Source: Ecdyonurus torrentis
Lineage: Eukaryota; Arthropoda; Insecta; Ephemeroptera; Heptageniidae
Reading direction: 5' to 3'
Length of the DNA: 64,000 nt
NCBI GenBank assembly: GCA_949318235.1
Contig: OX439131.1
Location: 10,064,231-10,128,230, forward strand
The notes under the pieces were generated by a model, which worked only from the letters and a program-made list of their open reading frames with translations, had not been told where the DNA came from and did no database searches. The stretch's first letter is position 1. Every line of letters begins with the position of its first letter. The position numbers and the translations under genes are program-made. This document shows, in pieces, positions 1-19,967 of the stretch.

Positions 1-66
1 ATAAAAATTGATTTTTATTTTTTTGAAGTATTTTTATACCTGTAGCTATTTCACAATAAAAGCAGT

Positions 67-134
<68 letters not shown>

Positions 135-1202
135 TACACTTTTTTTTTTACCAATTTCATCATGGAATTAATGCATGACATCCGCATATAATTCAAATTT
201 ACATTCTTTATTGTCGTATTTTTGTACTTCTCTCTCTCAGTCACGCACCGATTTTACTCAATCCTCTTTTCTTTCTTTCTTTTTTTTTTTCTTCTTAGAC
301 TCGTTTAGAAATATTATAAAAAGCAATCTTAAGCTTTCTGCATAATTAAATTTTAACCCCGGCTAACTATAACAAATAGTTTACTTCTCTCTATATATTT
401 CCATTATAATAATTACTTCCTACTTAAATAGAAAGCATTAAAGAGTATAAAAAAACTCTGTGAGAATGGAGATATATTATTTGACCCATTTGTAATCGAA
501 AAATTGACGAATAGAAGTTTTATGGAAAGTAAAAATACTAAAAAGTTTCTCAAGTTCATATTTTAGTTATTGCTTTATAGATTATGCTTACAATGTTCTT
601 TAAGTAAAAATACTTCAATTTTCTGCATTTAAGACAGATTGATTTTGATTTTGTTGATTTCGTAGGCTTTGTAATATCTTGGAGTGTCACTTTGAAGAAA
701 TGAAAATTTTCCTGAAGAAAATTTTGTAATAACTTTGATATCTTTGTGTGAAAGTTTTGTTACAATAAAAGTAATATAAATATAAAAAAAGTAGAACTAT
801 GTATACAATAAAAAATGAAGCATTTTTACATCAACCAAAAAACATTCAAGTAAGTGTTTAAGAAGTTTTTTTTTGTATATTATATAAATAAAGCATTATC
901 AAATAAAATCATAATTTCAAATATATTTTGTATGATTTAGTAGTATTGGTCATAGTATCTGTTTTATTCATATAATATATTTTAAAATATTGTACTGAAA
1001 AAAATAAATAAAATAAAAAATTTGCATGCATATGATAAAAATTCTAAGTTTTTTTTTTTCTCTTTCCAAAAGTCTTATATATCAAGTTACAAAAGTTTAC
1101 CATACTATGAATGCAAATCACTGAAAATAAATTCAATACATCAGCTTTCTTTTATTTTCTTATATTGATATCATATCGATTACTGCATTGAATACACGAT
1201 TC

Positions 1203-1233
<31 letters not shown>

Positions 1234-1625
1234 CAACGCTGTATAATATATTTAACTTTTATCTATGTAAAGAAACGACTATTATTGCAAACAGCCTTGA
1301 TTTACTAAAGTATCCTTGTCCTAAGATAAAAGTTTCAATATATAGTTTACTGTTGTCAACGCCCTAACTTTATCCTCGTATAAGAAATAATACATCAAAC
1401 AACAAGAAACTTTGCTTGTTTTTTATTGTCACCAAATTGGAATGAAATTAAATCTTTTTTTCAAATAAAAAAACAAATGAAGGGAAGTAATATTTGAATA
1501 ATAAATCTTTGTGAATTGCATTTTACAAAATCCCTCTTTTTTTCAATTTGCAAACTAGAATTCTGAAGAAAAATTCTATGTTTAGGTCAGTTATATTCAT
1601 AATCTTAGTTTCTAACATAATATCT
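1..1625. other. AT-rich noncoding stretch with small microsatellites
   Basis: No coding signal is visible. It contains a (TA)n tract at about 67-136, a short (GA)n tract at about 1203-1231 and scattered A/T runs. The rest is unique-looking AT-rich DNA with stops in every frame. Confidence 0.7.
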
Positions 1626-1633
1626 TTTTTTTT

Positions 1634-1721
<88 letters not shown>

Positions 1722-1722
1722 T
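1626..1722. repeat. (TTTC)n tetranucleotide microsatellite
   Basis: About 24 uninterrupted TTTC units run straight into the assembly gap, so the true array length is unknown. Open frames reading FLSFFLSF or KKERKKER across it are repeat translations and not genes. Confidence 0.95.
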
Positions 1723-1922
1723 NNNNNNNNNNNNNNNNNNNNNNNNNNNNNNNNNNNNNNNNNNNNNNNNNNNNNNNNNNNNNNNNNNNNNNNNNNNNNN
1801 NNNNNNNNNNNNNNNNNNNNNNNNNNNNNNNNNNNNNNNNNNNNNNNNNNNNNNNNNNNNNNNNNNNNNNNNNNNNNNNNNNNNNNNNNNNNNNNNNNNN
1901 NNNNNNNNNNNNNNNNNNNNNN
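1723..1922. other. assembly gap of 200 N
   Basis: Exactly 200 N characters follow the (TTTC)n tract. A round number suggests a fixed-size placeholder at a repeat the assembler could not cross. The real distance is unknown. Confidence 0.98.
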
Positions 1923-2158
1923 GTTGACTCAAGTGGTTTCATCGACTCTTATATACTGTACGTAGATTGTATAGTATGCACTGTACGTCAAACCTCCAAG
2001 CCCCCTCAAGTAGCTTTGGCCCACAGAACAAATACACACAAGGTTTGTTCTCACAAGTTCACTTTCTCAAGACCGCAAAGAAAATCTAGCATGGCTTGTA
2101 CAGTAGCACGCAACTAAACAGTGAATGTTAGTCAATTTTTATAGAGTTCATCGTCAAA
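1923..2158. other. unique sequence between gap and inverted-repeat element
   Basis: This stretch is less AT-rich than its surroundings. A frame on the plus strand is open but begins inside the gap and repeat. I recognise no domain, splice pattern or RNA fold. Confidence 0.5.
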
Positions 2159-2677
2159 TAATGAGGAAGACTACAAAAAAAAAATTAGGGGGTAGTTTTA
2201 TTTCATATTCTAAAAGAACAATTTGTTCTGAATCGTTGATATGTGAATTTCTAATTTTTTAGTTCATTAAGTATATTTAATTAATTTCTGAAAATAAAAA
2301 ATGACGTCACGGGTGGAAACTTATGCATGTGGGTATTAGAAAAAGTTGCAACCTGTGACGTCATTTTGCGACTTTCAAAATTTAATTTTTTTTTTTTAAT
2401 ACTTCGTTACATTTTGCATACACTTTTCGTCCAGCCAAGATCCTCACTTGGATCTTGTCGGCTGGTTCGAATATCAATAAAATAATTATACAGTTTTTTT
2501 AGTATTTAAATAAGATAATATATTTAAAAATGTAAGTATACAACTAAGTATGTAAGTATGTGTGAAAATACTTAATAACTTTAAATATTAGAAATTCGCA
2601 TATCTGTTGATTCAGAACAATTTTCTCTTTTAGAATAATATGCTTTGAAATTGCCATTTTTTTTGTCTTCCTCATTA
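2159..2677. mobile_element. MITE-like element with diverged terminal inverted repeats
   Basis: The ends are complementary: the left begins TAATGAGGAAGAC and the right ends GTCTTCCTCATTA. The similarity runs about 120 bp inward, sharing for example TTCTAAAAGA and TTGTTCTGAAT in inverted order, with many differences. Between the arms lie two further palindromic pieces: a TGACGTCA-containing inverted pair (2301-2365) and a hairpin (2431-2465). TA dinucleotides sit at both outer edges, as in TA-targeting DNA transposons. There is no transposase frame, so it would be non-autonomous. The divergence between arms points to an old insertion. The family is not assigned. Confidence 0.6.
2431..2465. repeat. 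strong hairpin inside the MITE-like element
   Basis: CCAGCC and AAGATCC pair with GGATCTT and GGCTGG around a TCACTT loop. This gives about 13 paired bases with a 3-base bulge, and it is GC-rich for the region. Confidence 0.7.
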
Positions 2678-3617
2678 ACACTTCTTATTATTGTAACAAG
2701 TAAATTATATGCTAACCAACATATTAAAAATTATGGTTTTTAAATGACAAAAATAAAGACCATCAATGGTCCTCTGATGAATATTATTATCTTTTATTAC
2801 ATAATTTTTTTATTGCTGCAAACTTAATGTTTTTTTTAATTATGGTTTTCATAAATATAAGTTTACATCAATAAAAAATATTGTAATGCAAGATGTCAAT
2901 TTACACAAACTATTTCTGTTCAATGAAAAGACATTCATTGAGTTTGGTTGCATTTTCAAAAATAGTACTCTTTTCATAATTATTACTAATTTAGTTTTGA
3001 CTTTTTTTTTTTTTTTTTCAAACAAATATATTGCTAATCAACCCTGCTTTTAAAAGCCAGTATTTTACACTGATATACGCACAATTTATATAATGTATAA
3101 AATTTCAGCTCGTATTTTTCTCAGAAGGATAAAATTTCAAATTTAGTGCTAGTTTTTGAATATTATATGTATTATATTATTACAATCATGTGTACTTACT
3201 CGATTATTTAATTGTTATTTTCATATATTTATTATTTTATTTTCCAAAAAAGTTTTTTAAGTATATTTATCATATTTAATCATAATCATTTTTTCAATGA
3301 CTTTTGTTTCCTCTGAATTCTTTGATTGCAATGAATAAAATAAAATTTTTTAAATGTATAGTTCTCATCTTGTTTTATAGCAGAAGAAGATTACGTTTTT
3401 TTAAATATATATCTTGATTTATAACATTTGTTGGATTTATTATTAAGAGTTTGACTGGTAATGACAAGACAAGTAATCATTTGAAGAGGCTGCTTGCCAT
3501 AGCCTGTCGTGAAACACCATGATGAGATGTTTAATCTCAAACCTCGCGCGCCGTCACTTTCTGCCTCCTACCAGAGTAATCAACTTTCCTACTAAAGCTT
3601 CCCATAAAACCAAATTG

Positions 3618-3648
<31 letters not shown>

Positions 3649-5013
3649 TAATACTAATCAATAAGTTTCTCTCGTAATATATTAAAAGTTATTTTCATTC
3701 AAAGGTTAAATAAAATGGAATTAGTTTTATTTATAAATTACTTTTAAAAGAGTTAACAAAGTTTATACATTTTAAATAAAAAAAATTATGTTCATCACTG
3801 TACACCATAGAAAAATGTTTATTTTAGTTGTAATTTCAATGTTCTAATATATATTTTTAAAAAATGGAAGAATATACGACGTGGGTTGAAAGTTTTTTAA
3901 AAAAAATTAAAGTTCAATTTTTACATGAAATATGAGTTCAAATTTATGTAAATATTTATTGTTAATTAAGCCTCAAGGAATGTATAAATAAAAAGGACCT
4001 GTTATAAAATGTAATTATAATAATATTAATGTAATGTTTTTATGTAATATAGTAAATTTAAAAACTTTTTTTCACATATGCTTAAAAAAAATGATTAAAA
4101 TAATATCCATGGATTTGATTAAATTTTATATTATTCTCATGTAGATATTCGACTCATGTTACAAAGTTTTCATGAGTTTGTAATATTATTCGTATAGCAA
4201 CATTTGTGATTTAAATTAAAGCGAGTGAGAGTGAGTATGTGTGTGTGTGAGAGAGAGAGATTCCATGGAAGCCTGGTAGAGCAGTGTGTGTAGGTGTGGG
4301 ATATGCTTAGTATTCCACGACCACTTGAAGTCCATGCCTATAGTGGCCGGCCACATAACAACCATAGCAGCGTTGTGCACTAGCGCGTGAAGAAAACACC
4401 CGGCTTTGCAAGCTTTCACACTGACTTTTCAAAGTGCCAATAACTTCTCGTATGTGTGAATGTTCCTGTAGCCAAGTACAAATACTACAAGCACCCTCTC
4501 TTAAAATTCTCTTTCTCTTACTCGTATACTGAAAATGTTATTAAAATTTTACTAAAGTTTTCTTTTCATTACTATCAGACATTACGTTTTCTTTCTATTT
4601 GAATGTAGTAATTGATATTTAAAAAAAAAATTAAAAATGCTTTCTTCACTTGTACCTTTCATCAACCAAAGATTATTAAATATACAGCCGGATACTTGAT
4701 ATGAAAGTCTAACGAAACTATGTTAATGTCTATGTATGTAGGTTGGACGGTGTAAATACATCACTACTTATTAAAATTTTAATCTAGGATAAACTGATAA
4801 TGTGATAAATGATGTACTTTTTTTTTAACACTCCATGACCTATTGAAAATGTGCTCTGTGCTTTGGCTGTGATAAAGAAAGCGTTTTGTTATGATGCTCA
4901 CTGCGTGTGGGTGTACACAATCCCAAGGGGGGTAAGTCAAGTCAAGTCGCTGCCACAAAAGAAGCAAACGAGGGAAGCAGCCGATGTAAAGGCCACGAGC
5001 CAAAGCTGCTAAA
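2678..5013. other. AT-rich noncoding stretch with two GC-richer patches
   Basis: It includes a poly-A run at about 3619-3644 and two less AT-rich patches, about 3478-3605 and 4290-4430. The second carries a 67-codon minus-strand frame ending in SLTHTHTHSHSL from a GT/GA repeat. No domain or exon boundary could be defended in either. Confidence 0.6.
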
Positions 5014-5016
5014 CTC

Positions 5017-5047
<31 letters not shown>

Positions 5048-5066
5048 CTTTCTCTCTCTTTCTCTC
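5014..5066. repeat. pyrimidine repeat with a 10-bp period
   Basis: After a short (CT)n start, the unit TCTCTCTCTT repeats several times. It is a 10-bp higher-order period inside a dinucleotide tract. Confidence 0.85.
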
Positions 5067-6031
<965 letters not shown>

Positions 6032-6059
6032 CTATAACTCTCTTCCTATGTACAGTTTC

Positions 6060-6190
6060 TAGAGCAAAAAGCAGCAGCAGCAGTAGACAGTCAAGCTAAC
6101 ACATCGCATTGAGAATCGCTTTGCCTCCCTCTCATCCACCCATCCACCCTCCCTCCCTCGGGGCTCCTACATTAAGGTAATATTCTTCAC
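6060..6190. other. pyrimidine-rich, less AT-rich patch with CAG run
   Basis: A short GCAGCAGCAGCAG run is followed by a strand-biased CCTCCCTC-type segment. It could be part of an untranslated exon or promoter, but no start codon context or splice site supports that. Confidence 0.3.
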
Positions 6191-7165
6191 TCTAGCAGTT
6201 GACGAAACTCAACTTGGAAAACCAACTTACCACTTTAGGCGTTTGCACTTTACTCAGTTGCAAAAGAAATAAAAAGACAAGAAACGTAAAGAAAAAAAGT
6301 ATTCTGTGCATTTGCAACAAAATGTTTTTTAAATGCTAAAACTTTAAGTATTTACATGGAATTCTAATTAATGAAATTATCATATATAATTAATGATGAT
6401 TTTTTTTTCAATATTATTTAACCAAGCTATTTATTATTAATTATTTTTAATAGAGGTAACTTAATGGAAGTCTTATACACTTTATTGCTGCTTGAATATT
6501 CTTGATTAAAAATTTATAATAAAAAATATCAAACACGGACATATTAAAATTATCAGTTAAAATAATTGCACCTCCCCCCCCCCCCCATTTCTCTGCCCCC
6601 TAATATAGTTTTGTATCATATATAGTCGAAAACATGTTTCTTTTATTTGAATTCATATTTTGTTTAATTTAACACATTTTCAAATTATATAAAAGAAAAG
6701 CTTTAATTTTATCAGCACACCGTATTATTTTCATCCTAACACTTCACTTTGAATATATAAAAAATATATTATTTATTTTAACTTGACTACAAAGCATTAG
6801 TAATGAAAAAAAAATTAGTTTGGAGGTGATATTTTTATATGAAGCATTGTTGTGTAAATATGTGTTACACAACACCGACCCGCATATTAGAACAATCAAT
6901 TGTTGTTTGATGTGACAGAACAATTTAGATTTGTTCACCCTGATTACATTGTTACCAATAATCGTTCTTCTATTATTATATATGTAAACAAAAACTCATG
7001 GTATACATATATTTTTTTTTCATTTAAAATAAATATAAAAAATTACATCGAGCACGATATATTGTGATGAATATTATGTAGAAACAAGAATTTAATCTGC
7101 TTTTCATCATAGTAGTTAATGACGAATTTACACACAAACCTGGATGTGGATATTTTGCACGATAC
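6191..7165. other. AT-rich noncoding stretch
   Basis: A poly-C run lies near 6573-6587. The remainder is unique AT-rich sequence without coding signal. Confidence 0.65.
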
Positions 7166-7204
7166 CTCTCTCTGTCTCTGTCTCTGTCTCTGTCTCTGTC
7201 TCTG

Positions 7205-7252
<48 letters not shown>
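7166..7252. repeat. compound (CTCTGT)n-(CT)n microsatellite
   Basis: A hexanucleotide CTCTGT array of about nine units passes directly into a pure (CT)n tract. The two apparent frames ([12 protein letters not shown] and TETETE/RERERE) are repeat translations. Confidence 0.95.
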
Positions 7253-7254
<2 letters not shown>

Positions 7255-7326
7255 GATATGAACCTTCCTCTTGTTTGTTTATTTTTATAATGTTTTTTGA
7301 TAAGTAGAAAACAACATATCAAGTAA

Positions 7327-9339
<2,013 letters not shown>

Positions 9340-9392
<53 letters not shown>
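9340..9392. repeat. (GA)n microsatellite
   Basis: About 26 GA units on the plus strand. Confidence 0.95.
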
Positions 9393-9393
<1 letters not shown>

Positions 9394-10335
9394 ACGGCTT
9401 GAACTAAGTGGATGAAGCAAAATTTAATCTTTTGTTACTATAAAGCATTTTATACTTGGTTTAATTCATAACATAAATTTTAAAATATGGCGACACAAAG
9501 TATAATGAAAAACAAAATTATGTAAAAAAAAATGGTGTCATGTAAAAACAAAGTTACAAACTTAAGAGATTTTATTGTATATTATTTTCATAAATATTAC
9601 TCTCTTTGAAAATCTTAAAAGCACAAAGAATAATAATAATAATAATAACACACTGCTTTGAGTAGTAATTGTATAAAGTCGTTCTTTTTTGCATTTAATT
9701 TTAATTGGATGGTATTTTATGATATAAATAAAATCAAACGGTTATTATTCTCTTATCAATGCTTTTCACTTTTTGCTTTATTATTTTTTTTTTCAGGCTT
9801 CTGAAGTCTATTCATAAGTGTCTGAAAAATGAAATTAGTACAGTTATACTTCTTTCATAAGAAATATTGACATTAAAAAAAAATATTAAAAAAAAAAAAA
9901 AAAAAAAAAATCTTAGGGTTAAAAAAAAATACATTGAATCACGTCATTATATTAAATATTTTTATACTTAAAATAGAAAAAAATCGTAAGTCATTGCAGC
10001 GTTGTAGTGCAATTATTCTTTATTTTTTGCTACTCACTACAATTAGTGCCTAATAACACATTGGGTATGGTAAATTTCAGTTCATCGCTTTGATGCCATC
10101 GTGACGTCAAAAATTCCTCTGTCCAAAAACATCTATTTAATAGAGCGTAAATCTCATAATTTTGTTTTCAGTGTTGAAATTTTAAAACTTTTTTTTTTTT
10201 TTTTTTTACCATTGGAACAACTTTTTTGTGCATTTCAATGAAGAGAGAGTTAGAGAGTAAATTTTATACATAAAAAACTAGTTTTATATTCACTTTTTTT
10301 ATTTTGGCAGAGCTGTTTTACACGTTTCTTTCAAT
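9393..10335. other. AT-rich noncoding stretch
   Basis: Poly-A tracts occur near 9888-9910 and a poly-T tract near 10189-10207. There is no coding signal. Confidence 0.65.
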
Positions 10336-10339
10336 TATT

Positions 10340-10425
10340 GCGCCCCTTCGAGTTTCAGTACGGCGCGACACACCGGGCGGGCGCCAGTAGCAGCGCCGGG
10401 GAATTAGGATTTATTGCCGAGTGCG
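10340..10425. promoter_or_regulatory. short GC-rich island, possible promoter or noncoding exon
   Basis: This patch is much richer in G, C and CpG than anything nearby and contains TTTCAGTAC, which resembles the arthropod initiator TCAGT. No clear TATA element, open frame or splice donor accompanies it, so a promoter role is only an inference. Confidence 0.3.
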
Positions 10426-10429
10426 ATGT

Positions 10430-12480
10430 AATGATTTCCCAACATCCTTTACACTAAATAAATCTATTCTTTCATAAAAACATTTTGTCAAAAAAAAAAG
10501 AGGGAAAAAATGTTATTTATTAAATTTGTATTGGGCAATAAAGTATCATATTTTTATAAAGTGGAAAGATAAAGTCACTTTTTTCATTTAATAAAATGCT
10601 ATAATAAAATAACAACCAATATTTTATTATATAAAAAAAGTTATTTAACAAATTACAAATTGAAGATACAATGTATTTTTATTGTGAAAAAAGTTTTCGT
10701 GTGGTGATTTTTTTCATTACTTTTTTTATATTAATCTTTATTTTTTTATATATATTTTTTTCCCAAAGAAAAAAATTATATACTTAATGTATCTTTTTAT
10801 GAAGTATTTAATTTTAACTTTTAGGTATAACAAAGTATTTTTATAAACATAAAAAGTAATTTATTAAACCAAAGCTCATGAAATACAAATGAGGTTTAAA
10901 AAAAATGAAGAAAAGAAAAGAATAAAAAAAAGATAACAAATATTTATGTTCCATAATTATTAACTGCAATTGTAAAAATTTTCTTTTGTAAGAAAATGTA
11001 AAGAAAAGAATGTTTTATTCTCATGATTTTAATGTTACAAGAAATGTGTAAATCTCTTGAGGTCTTGCCTTGCTTACATAGTTCTTTAACAATACTTTCA
11101 TGTTCTTTCTCTGTTTCTACTCTTTATTTAACTTTAAACATCTTTTTTTATTATACGACACAAATATAATTTTTTTTTCTTTCTTATTATTTAAAAAGTC
11201 GAAGATAACACTCGTTATTTTTTTGAGAGAGGAAAAAAAGTTTTGTATAAACATTAAAAATTATCTAACTTTTTGTAAGACTACACACACACACATATAA
11301 TTGCATAAATTATAGTTAAATATGCAATTTTGAAAATGTTTGTTATTTTGTTTATAATTTTACATTTAATTATAATGCCCTCACCAATGAAATTTTATTA
11401 TTTTTTCCATTGGAAAAAATAGCAATTACAATGGATTCTCTATATTATGGAATTAGCTTTTTTGAACTTTTTTTTAAAAATATATAACACAGTAATAATA
11501 ACTTATTTATATAAAATAGAGGGATGTTTTTCTCTCTAATCCAAGGGATTATTTTTATAATGGAGTGTGTAGATTTTTGTATAATTCCGTAATATTCAGG
11601 TATGCATGAGTGCTTGAATATTTTAGGCAAAATGTTATATAATATAATCGAGTGAATAAGTGAGGGAGGGAGGGAGAATGAGAGGGGGAGGGGGTATTAC
11701 GTTACGTTCACTACATAATAATGATGATAATGTTGCATTGTTGCGGTGAAGTTTGTATATTGATTATTATCTGACTGCGCTATAGTTGTAAGAGATAAAG
11801 TGACCATGCAATTTTAGTCAATACACGAATCATAATAGCCCGTGAAATATTTGAATAAATTGCTTTTAATAATCTCAAAATAAAATCCAGTTAACCATGC
11901 TGGTTTATTATTATTATTATTATAATTATAAACAACACATTTGTTTTAATTTTCATTAATATTTAATATAATAACGTATGCATCAATTATTGAAATTAAT
12001 ATAATGTAATATTATAATAATTTTCAGGTATTACACGGACAAATTTGCTTCTATTTACAGGTATATAAATTGAAATAACCTGGAACATAATAATAACTTA
12101 TGCAAATAAAAACAAACTTCAATAATCTCATCTCAATTAGATTAGATGAAATTTCTTCTGTAGGTTATAACTTATAGGTGACATTTTAGTATATCAATAT
12201 TTATTCCAGGCTAATGTTTACCTATTGCAATTTATATAATTTAAGTACCTGCCACTAGTAGCAATATTTGTTCCATGTATTTACAATATAAAGCAATGTG
12301 CAAGTAAGTACTTTAGTAAAGGACTGGACAAATTATATTATGTTTTGTGTATAATTCATCTATGTAAACATTTTACTCGTGCACCCAAGTTTAAATCACA
12401 AACCCATATACCCAACCCAACGTACCCATTGACTAACATATCCATTCATTCACTTATATACGGCTGTACCCATAAATGTA
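10430..12480. other. AT-rich noncoding stretch
   Basis: Unique AT-rich sequence with a short (CA)n run near 11281 and a purine-rich GAGGGAGGGAGG run near 11663-11693. No gene is supported. Confidence 0.65.
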
Positions 12481-12600
12481 AACAGTTTGAGTCACGGATC
12501 TCGTATGTTCGAGTCGTGAAGTGAAGGCATTTGCCTCCTAACTCTGTGATTTACAGTCACTGCATGTTCGAGCCACTGCTGGGTGCATACGTGAAGTGTG
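12481..12600 (+). other. pair of pol III B-box-like motifs, possible degraded tRNA-derived SINE
   Basis: GTTCGAGTC (12507-12515) and GTTCGAGCC (12566-12574) both fit the tRNA B-box pattern GWTCRANNC, spaced 59 bp apart. I could not fold a full tRNA or identify a convincing A box, so this may be a worn repeat or chance. Confidence 0.25.
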
Positions 12601-16616
<4,016 letters not shown>

Positions 16617-16702
<86 letters not shown>

Positions 16703-16706
16703 TATA
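16617..16706. repeat. (TA)n microsatellite
   Basis: About 44 TA units, interrupted once by a C near the right end. Confidence 0.95.
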
Positions 16707-17571
16707 GTAACCTACGTACTACATTGCAAAATTTAATTATAACATAAATGTAGCATGTATTTTTATATTGTATAAAATAATAATGGAACATACATAGTAA
16801 TAATAAAAATATATAATTAATTGTCCGTATGACTAATTGAGTAAATCAGGAATATAGAATGTGAGAACTTAGTCCATTGTTTTCTGAATAACAATTCAGA
16901 ATTCTGGTGTGAGGGAGAAACGAGAGAGAGAGGGGGGGGAGTGAATTTCATTACTAAAGTTGAATACAAAGAAAAAAAGTAATCAACAAAATGGGAAAAA
17001 ATTATGTTTTGAAACTTTATAAGTAATTTAAAAAAAATAATTCCATTTCATATTAAATATTTGTATCAATCGATTTATACCATAACGACAAAATTATTAC
17101 GTTTTTGGAACAGAAAATTTCTGTTATAAATATCAAAGCATTTAAAATGAATATCTTTATTTTTAGTATGAAGATATTTTTATATCTATTTATAAATTAC
17201 TTGGTATAACTTCAATTCGAAATTATTATAGATAATATCTTTAATTGCATTGTATTACAAATTTTATTTTGTAATACTATAAACATGTTTATGTTTAATA
17301 CTTTATTTCTCAAATATATCTGAAAACACGAATAAAAAAGTGCTAAAGAAACGCTATAGATAAAAATAAAATTTCTTATTTAAATTCTATAATACGGCTA
17401 TAAAGAATCTCTCTCTCTCTCTCTCTCTCTCTTTGCTTTCACCCCTTGATACAACGTTAGATAAAATATGTTTATTTAAATAAATATAAACAAAAGTTAT
17501 AAAGAGAAGAAATTTTAAAGCTTTTGAATATAAAATTATCCAGCAACTTGATACCATTCAAAAAAGTCAAC

Positions 17572-17612
<41 letters not shown>

Positions 17613-19124
17613 CACTGCAAGTATTTTTCTTCCAACCACCGGTATACTATCTACAAAAATCTGGAGAAAATGTTTTTCACATTTTATCCATTTCTGTTTT
17701 GGTTGTGAAATAACCATACCTAAAACTCCAAACAGGGTCTATTTTATGCATTATAGGGAGCTATATACCCTTGAGGAGGGATGAGAGAAAGAAAGAGAGA
17801 GAACGTAAAATATAACACAAGTAACCAGCTTTTATGAATATGGAAATTGAAAGAAGAGTTTTTTTTTCTATGTGTTGTGTATGTGATCCTTTATACAATT
17901 TTTCCGCTCTTATTCTCTTTTATTTTTCACGTACGAAGCTCTGGCACGTTTTGCTACTGTTTTTCGCGAGCAGTTATGATTAGCTTCACAATGTTCAAAC
18001 ATTGTTCGCGTAACGTTTTCAAGCGTCAGAAAACTATGAGAACTTTTAGCTTCAAGGCATAAACTCAAAATTGGATCGAGTTGAATGGAAGTAACTGGAC
18101 AAACAAAGAACAATAACATATTCGAGAAAACAAAGCTAAAGAAACACAATGTGAAACTTTTTTGTATAGTATTTTACATGCGAAGTTTTAATATGGTGAG
18201 CAGCACGTTGAAAGTTTTATAATATGTTGTTATAAATTTACAATTATAATATAAAAAAAAAGTAATTTATTTATTCTTATAAAAATTGTGAACAAAGGAA
18301 TTTTTAATTTTAATTTTTATATCACTGCTATTCTGATTTCAAATTTTGAAAAATTCTTATAACAAAAAATAAACTTTTCAAAGAAAGATGTGCATGGTAT
18401 AATTACGTAACTGTTCCATAATACTTCAAGAAAAATCCATCATATTATTTACTGTTACTCTAAAAAAAAAAAAAAATCTCTTGAGATATGGGGTGGAGAG
18501 GGTGAGTGAATGTATTGACGAGATCGGAGCAGACACTGCAAGTCAACTTCCCTCGTTAAGCTTCGAAAATAAAATTCTACTTCTCTTTCCTGCCTTCGTT
18601 TGCCAAGCAGAAAAAAAAGAGAGGAAAAGAAGGAAAAAAAAAAAAAAAGTAAAGTAGAGAAGTGGATCAGCCTCGGCAGTCCTACACAACTTGAAAACTT
18701 ATACGCGGATTCACAAATTTTCAATTCCATGTCACTAGATTTATCTGCGAACCCTAAATAATGATTTTTTAAAATATAAAAATAAGTTTTAATAAAGAAA
18801 AGAATTTAAACCTTTAAGTTTTGTATAATTATAATTATTACTATATAATAAATTTAAAAAATGTATTATATGTACATGTTAACTTTAGTATGAGGTTTTT
18901 GTACTAGAAATGTATAATGGAAAAACTAAATATAAACATAATTACAAAAAAAAAATTATAATAAAATAAATAAATAATAATTTTTTCATATAAACTCTAT
19001 TCAATAGCAAGACTTTGTATAAATACTATAAATTAAACCTATATGTAATGAATGTGTATAATTAAGATTTAAACTGTAGTATGCTTATGTTAAAATTTAA
19101 TATTATTATAGTTATTACTTATTA
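16707..19124. other. AT-rich noncoding stretch
   Basis: It contains (CT)n at 17408-17432, a poly-T tract at 17573-17612 and poly-A runs near 18462-18477 and 18634-18648. Frames of 70-90 codons overlapping these runs show no domain. Confidence 0.65.
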
Positions 19125-19200
19125 CTGTGGTCAAGGTTTTGTATAATAGGGCTGTCATGTCCTCACAACTCCTTAAATAAAGTTATTATTATTATTATTG
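19125..19200 (+). mobile_element. possible 3' tail of a non-LTR retrotransposon
   Basis: A less AT-rich segment with a polyadenylation-type AATAAA (19176-19181) ends in a short ATT repeat. This is the usual layout of 3' ends of several LINE families and of SINEs that borrow them. No coding part remains upstream, so only a severely 5'-truncated copy would be left. Confidence 0.35.
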
Positions 19201-19797
19201 TATTATTATACCGTTTTAATATATTTTGTTTATGTAATAAGTTCCACGCCTTACATATTCACATATAATGAAATCTTACATCTTATAAAAGTTGTACTTA
19301 TAAACGGTTGGTAATCCATTGTTATATGCTTCATTTTTATCTCATTGATTTTGTAAAATAATGATACGTAAGTTCTTTTAAAATAATAAAATAGTAATCA
19401 ATAAATTAGATGACTTTATTTGTGTCACTGAGATCTAAATTTTAAAATCATATATTTTGAGAATACTCCAGTAAAGTAAACTTAAAGGACATTCAGAAGT
19501 AAGTAATTGTTATGAAAATTAAGAATACGTATACTACAGTATAATATAGGATTAAAAATATCAGTTTAACAATAGACTTTCATGACATGTATATGGTAAC
19601 TGAATATATATAATTAGTACTATATTGTTTTGTATAATGTTAATAGCTTATATAATATATGTATATACGTTATAACAAATTAGTTAACATTTAAATGTAG
19701 TAAAACCTATTGTTGTGTTCTCACTTTACCACAATTACATCAAAGTAATTAATTTGATTCACAATCTGTAAATATTATAATTTACATATATACATGT

Positions 19798-19800
<3 letters not shown>

Positions 19801-19846
<46 letters not shown>
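19801..19846. repeat. (TA)n microsatellite
   Basis: About 23 uninterrupted TA units. Confidence 0.95.
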
Positions 19847-19849
<3 letters not shown>

Positions 19850-19888
19850 CTGATGTATAAATGTATTGGTGCTCGGGATTCACTTTGA

Positions 19889-19892
<4 letters not shown>

Positions 19893-19964
<72 letters not shown>
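19893..19964. repeat. (CT)n microsatellite
   Basis: About 35 CT units. Confidence 0.96.

Positions 19965-19967
<3 letters not shown>

Noticed and set aside
1548..2117. 189-codon frame crossing the N gap
   Set aside because: It consists of (TTTC)n repeat, unknown bases and a short unique tail, so it cannot be called a gene.
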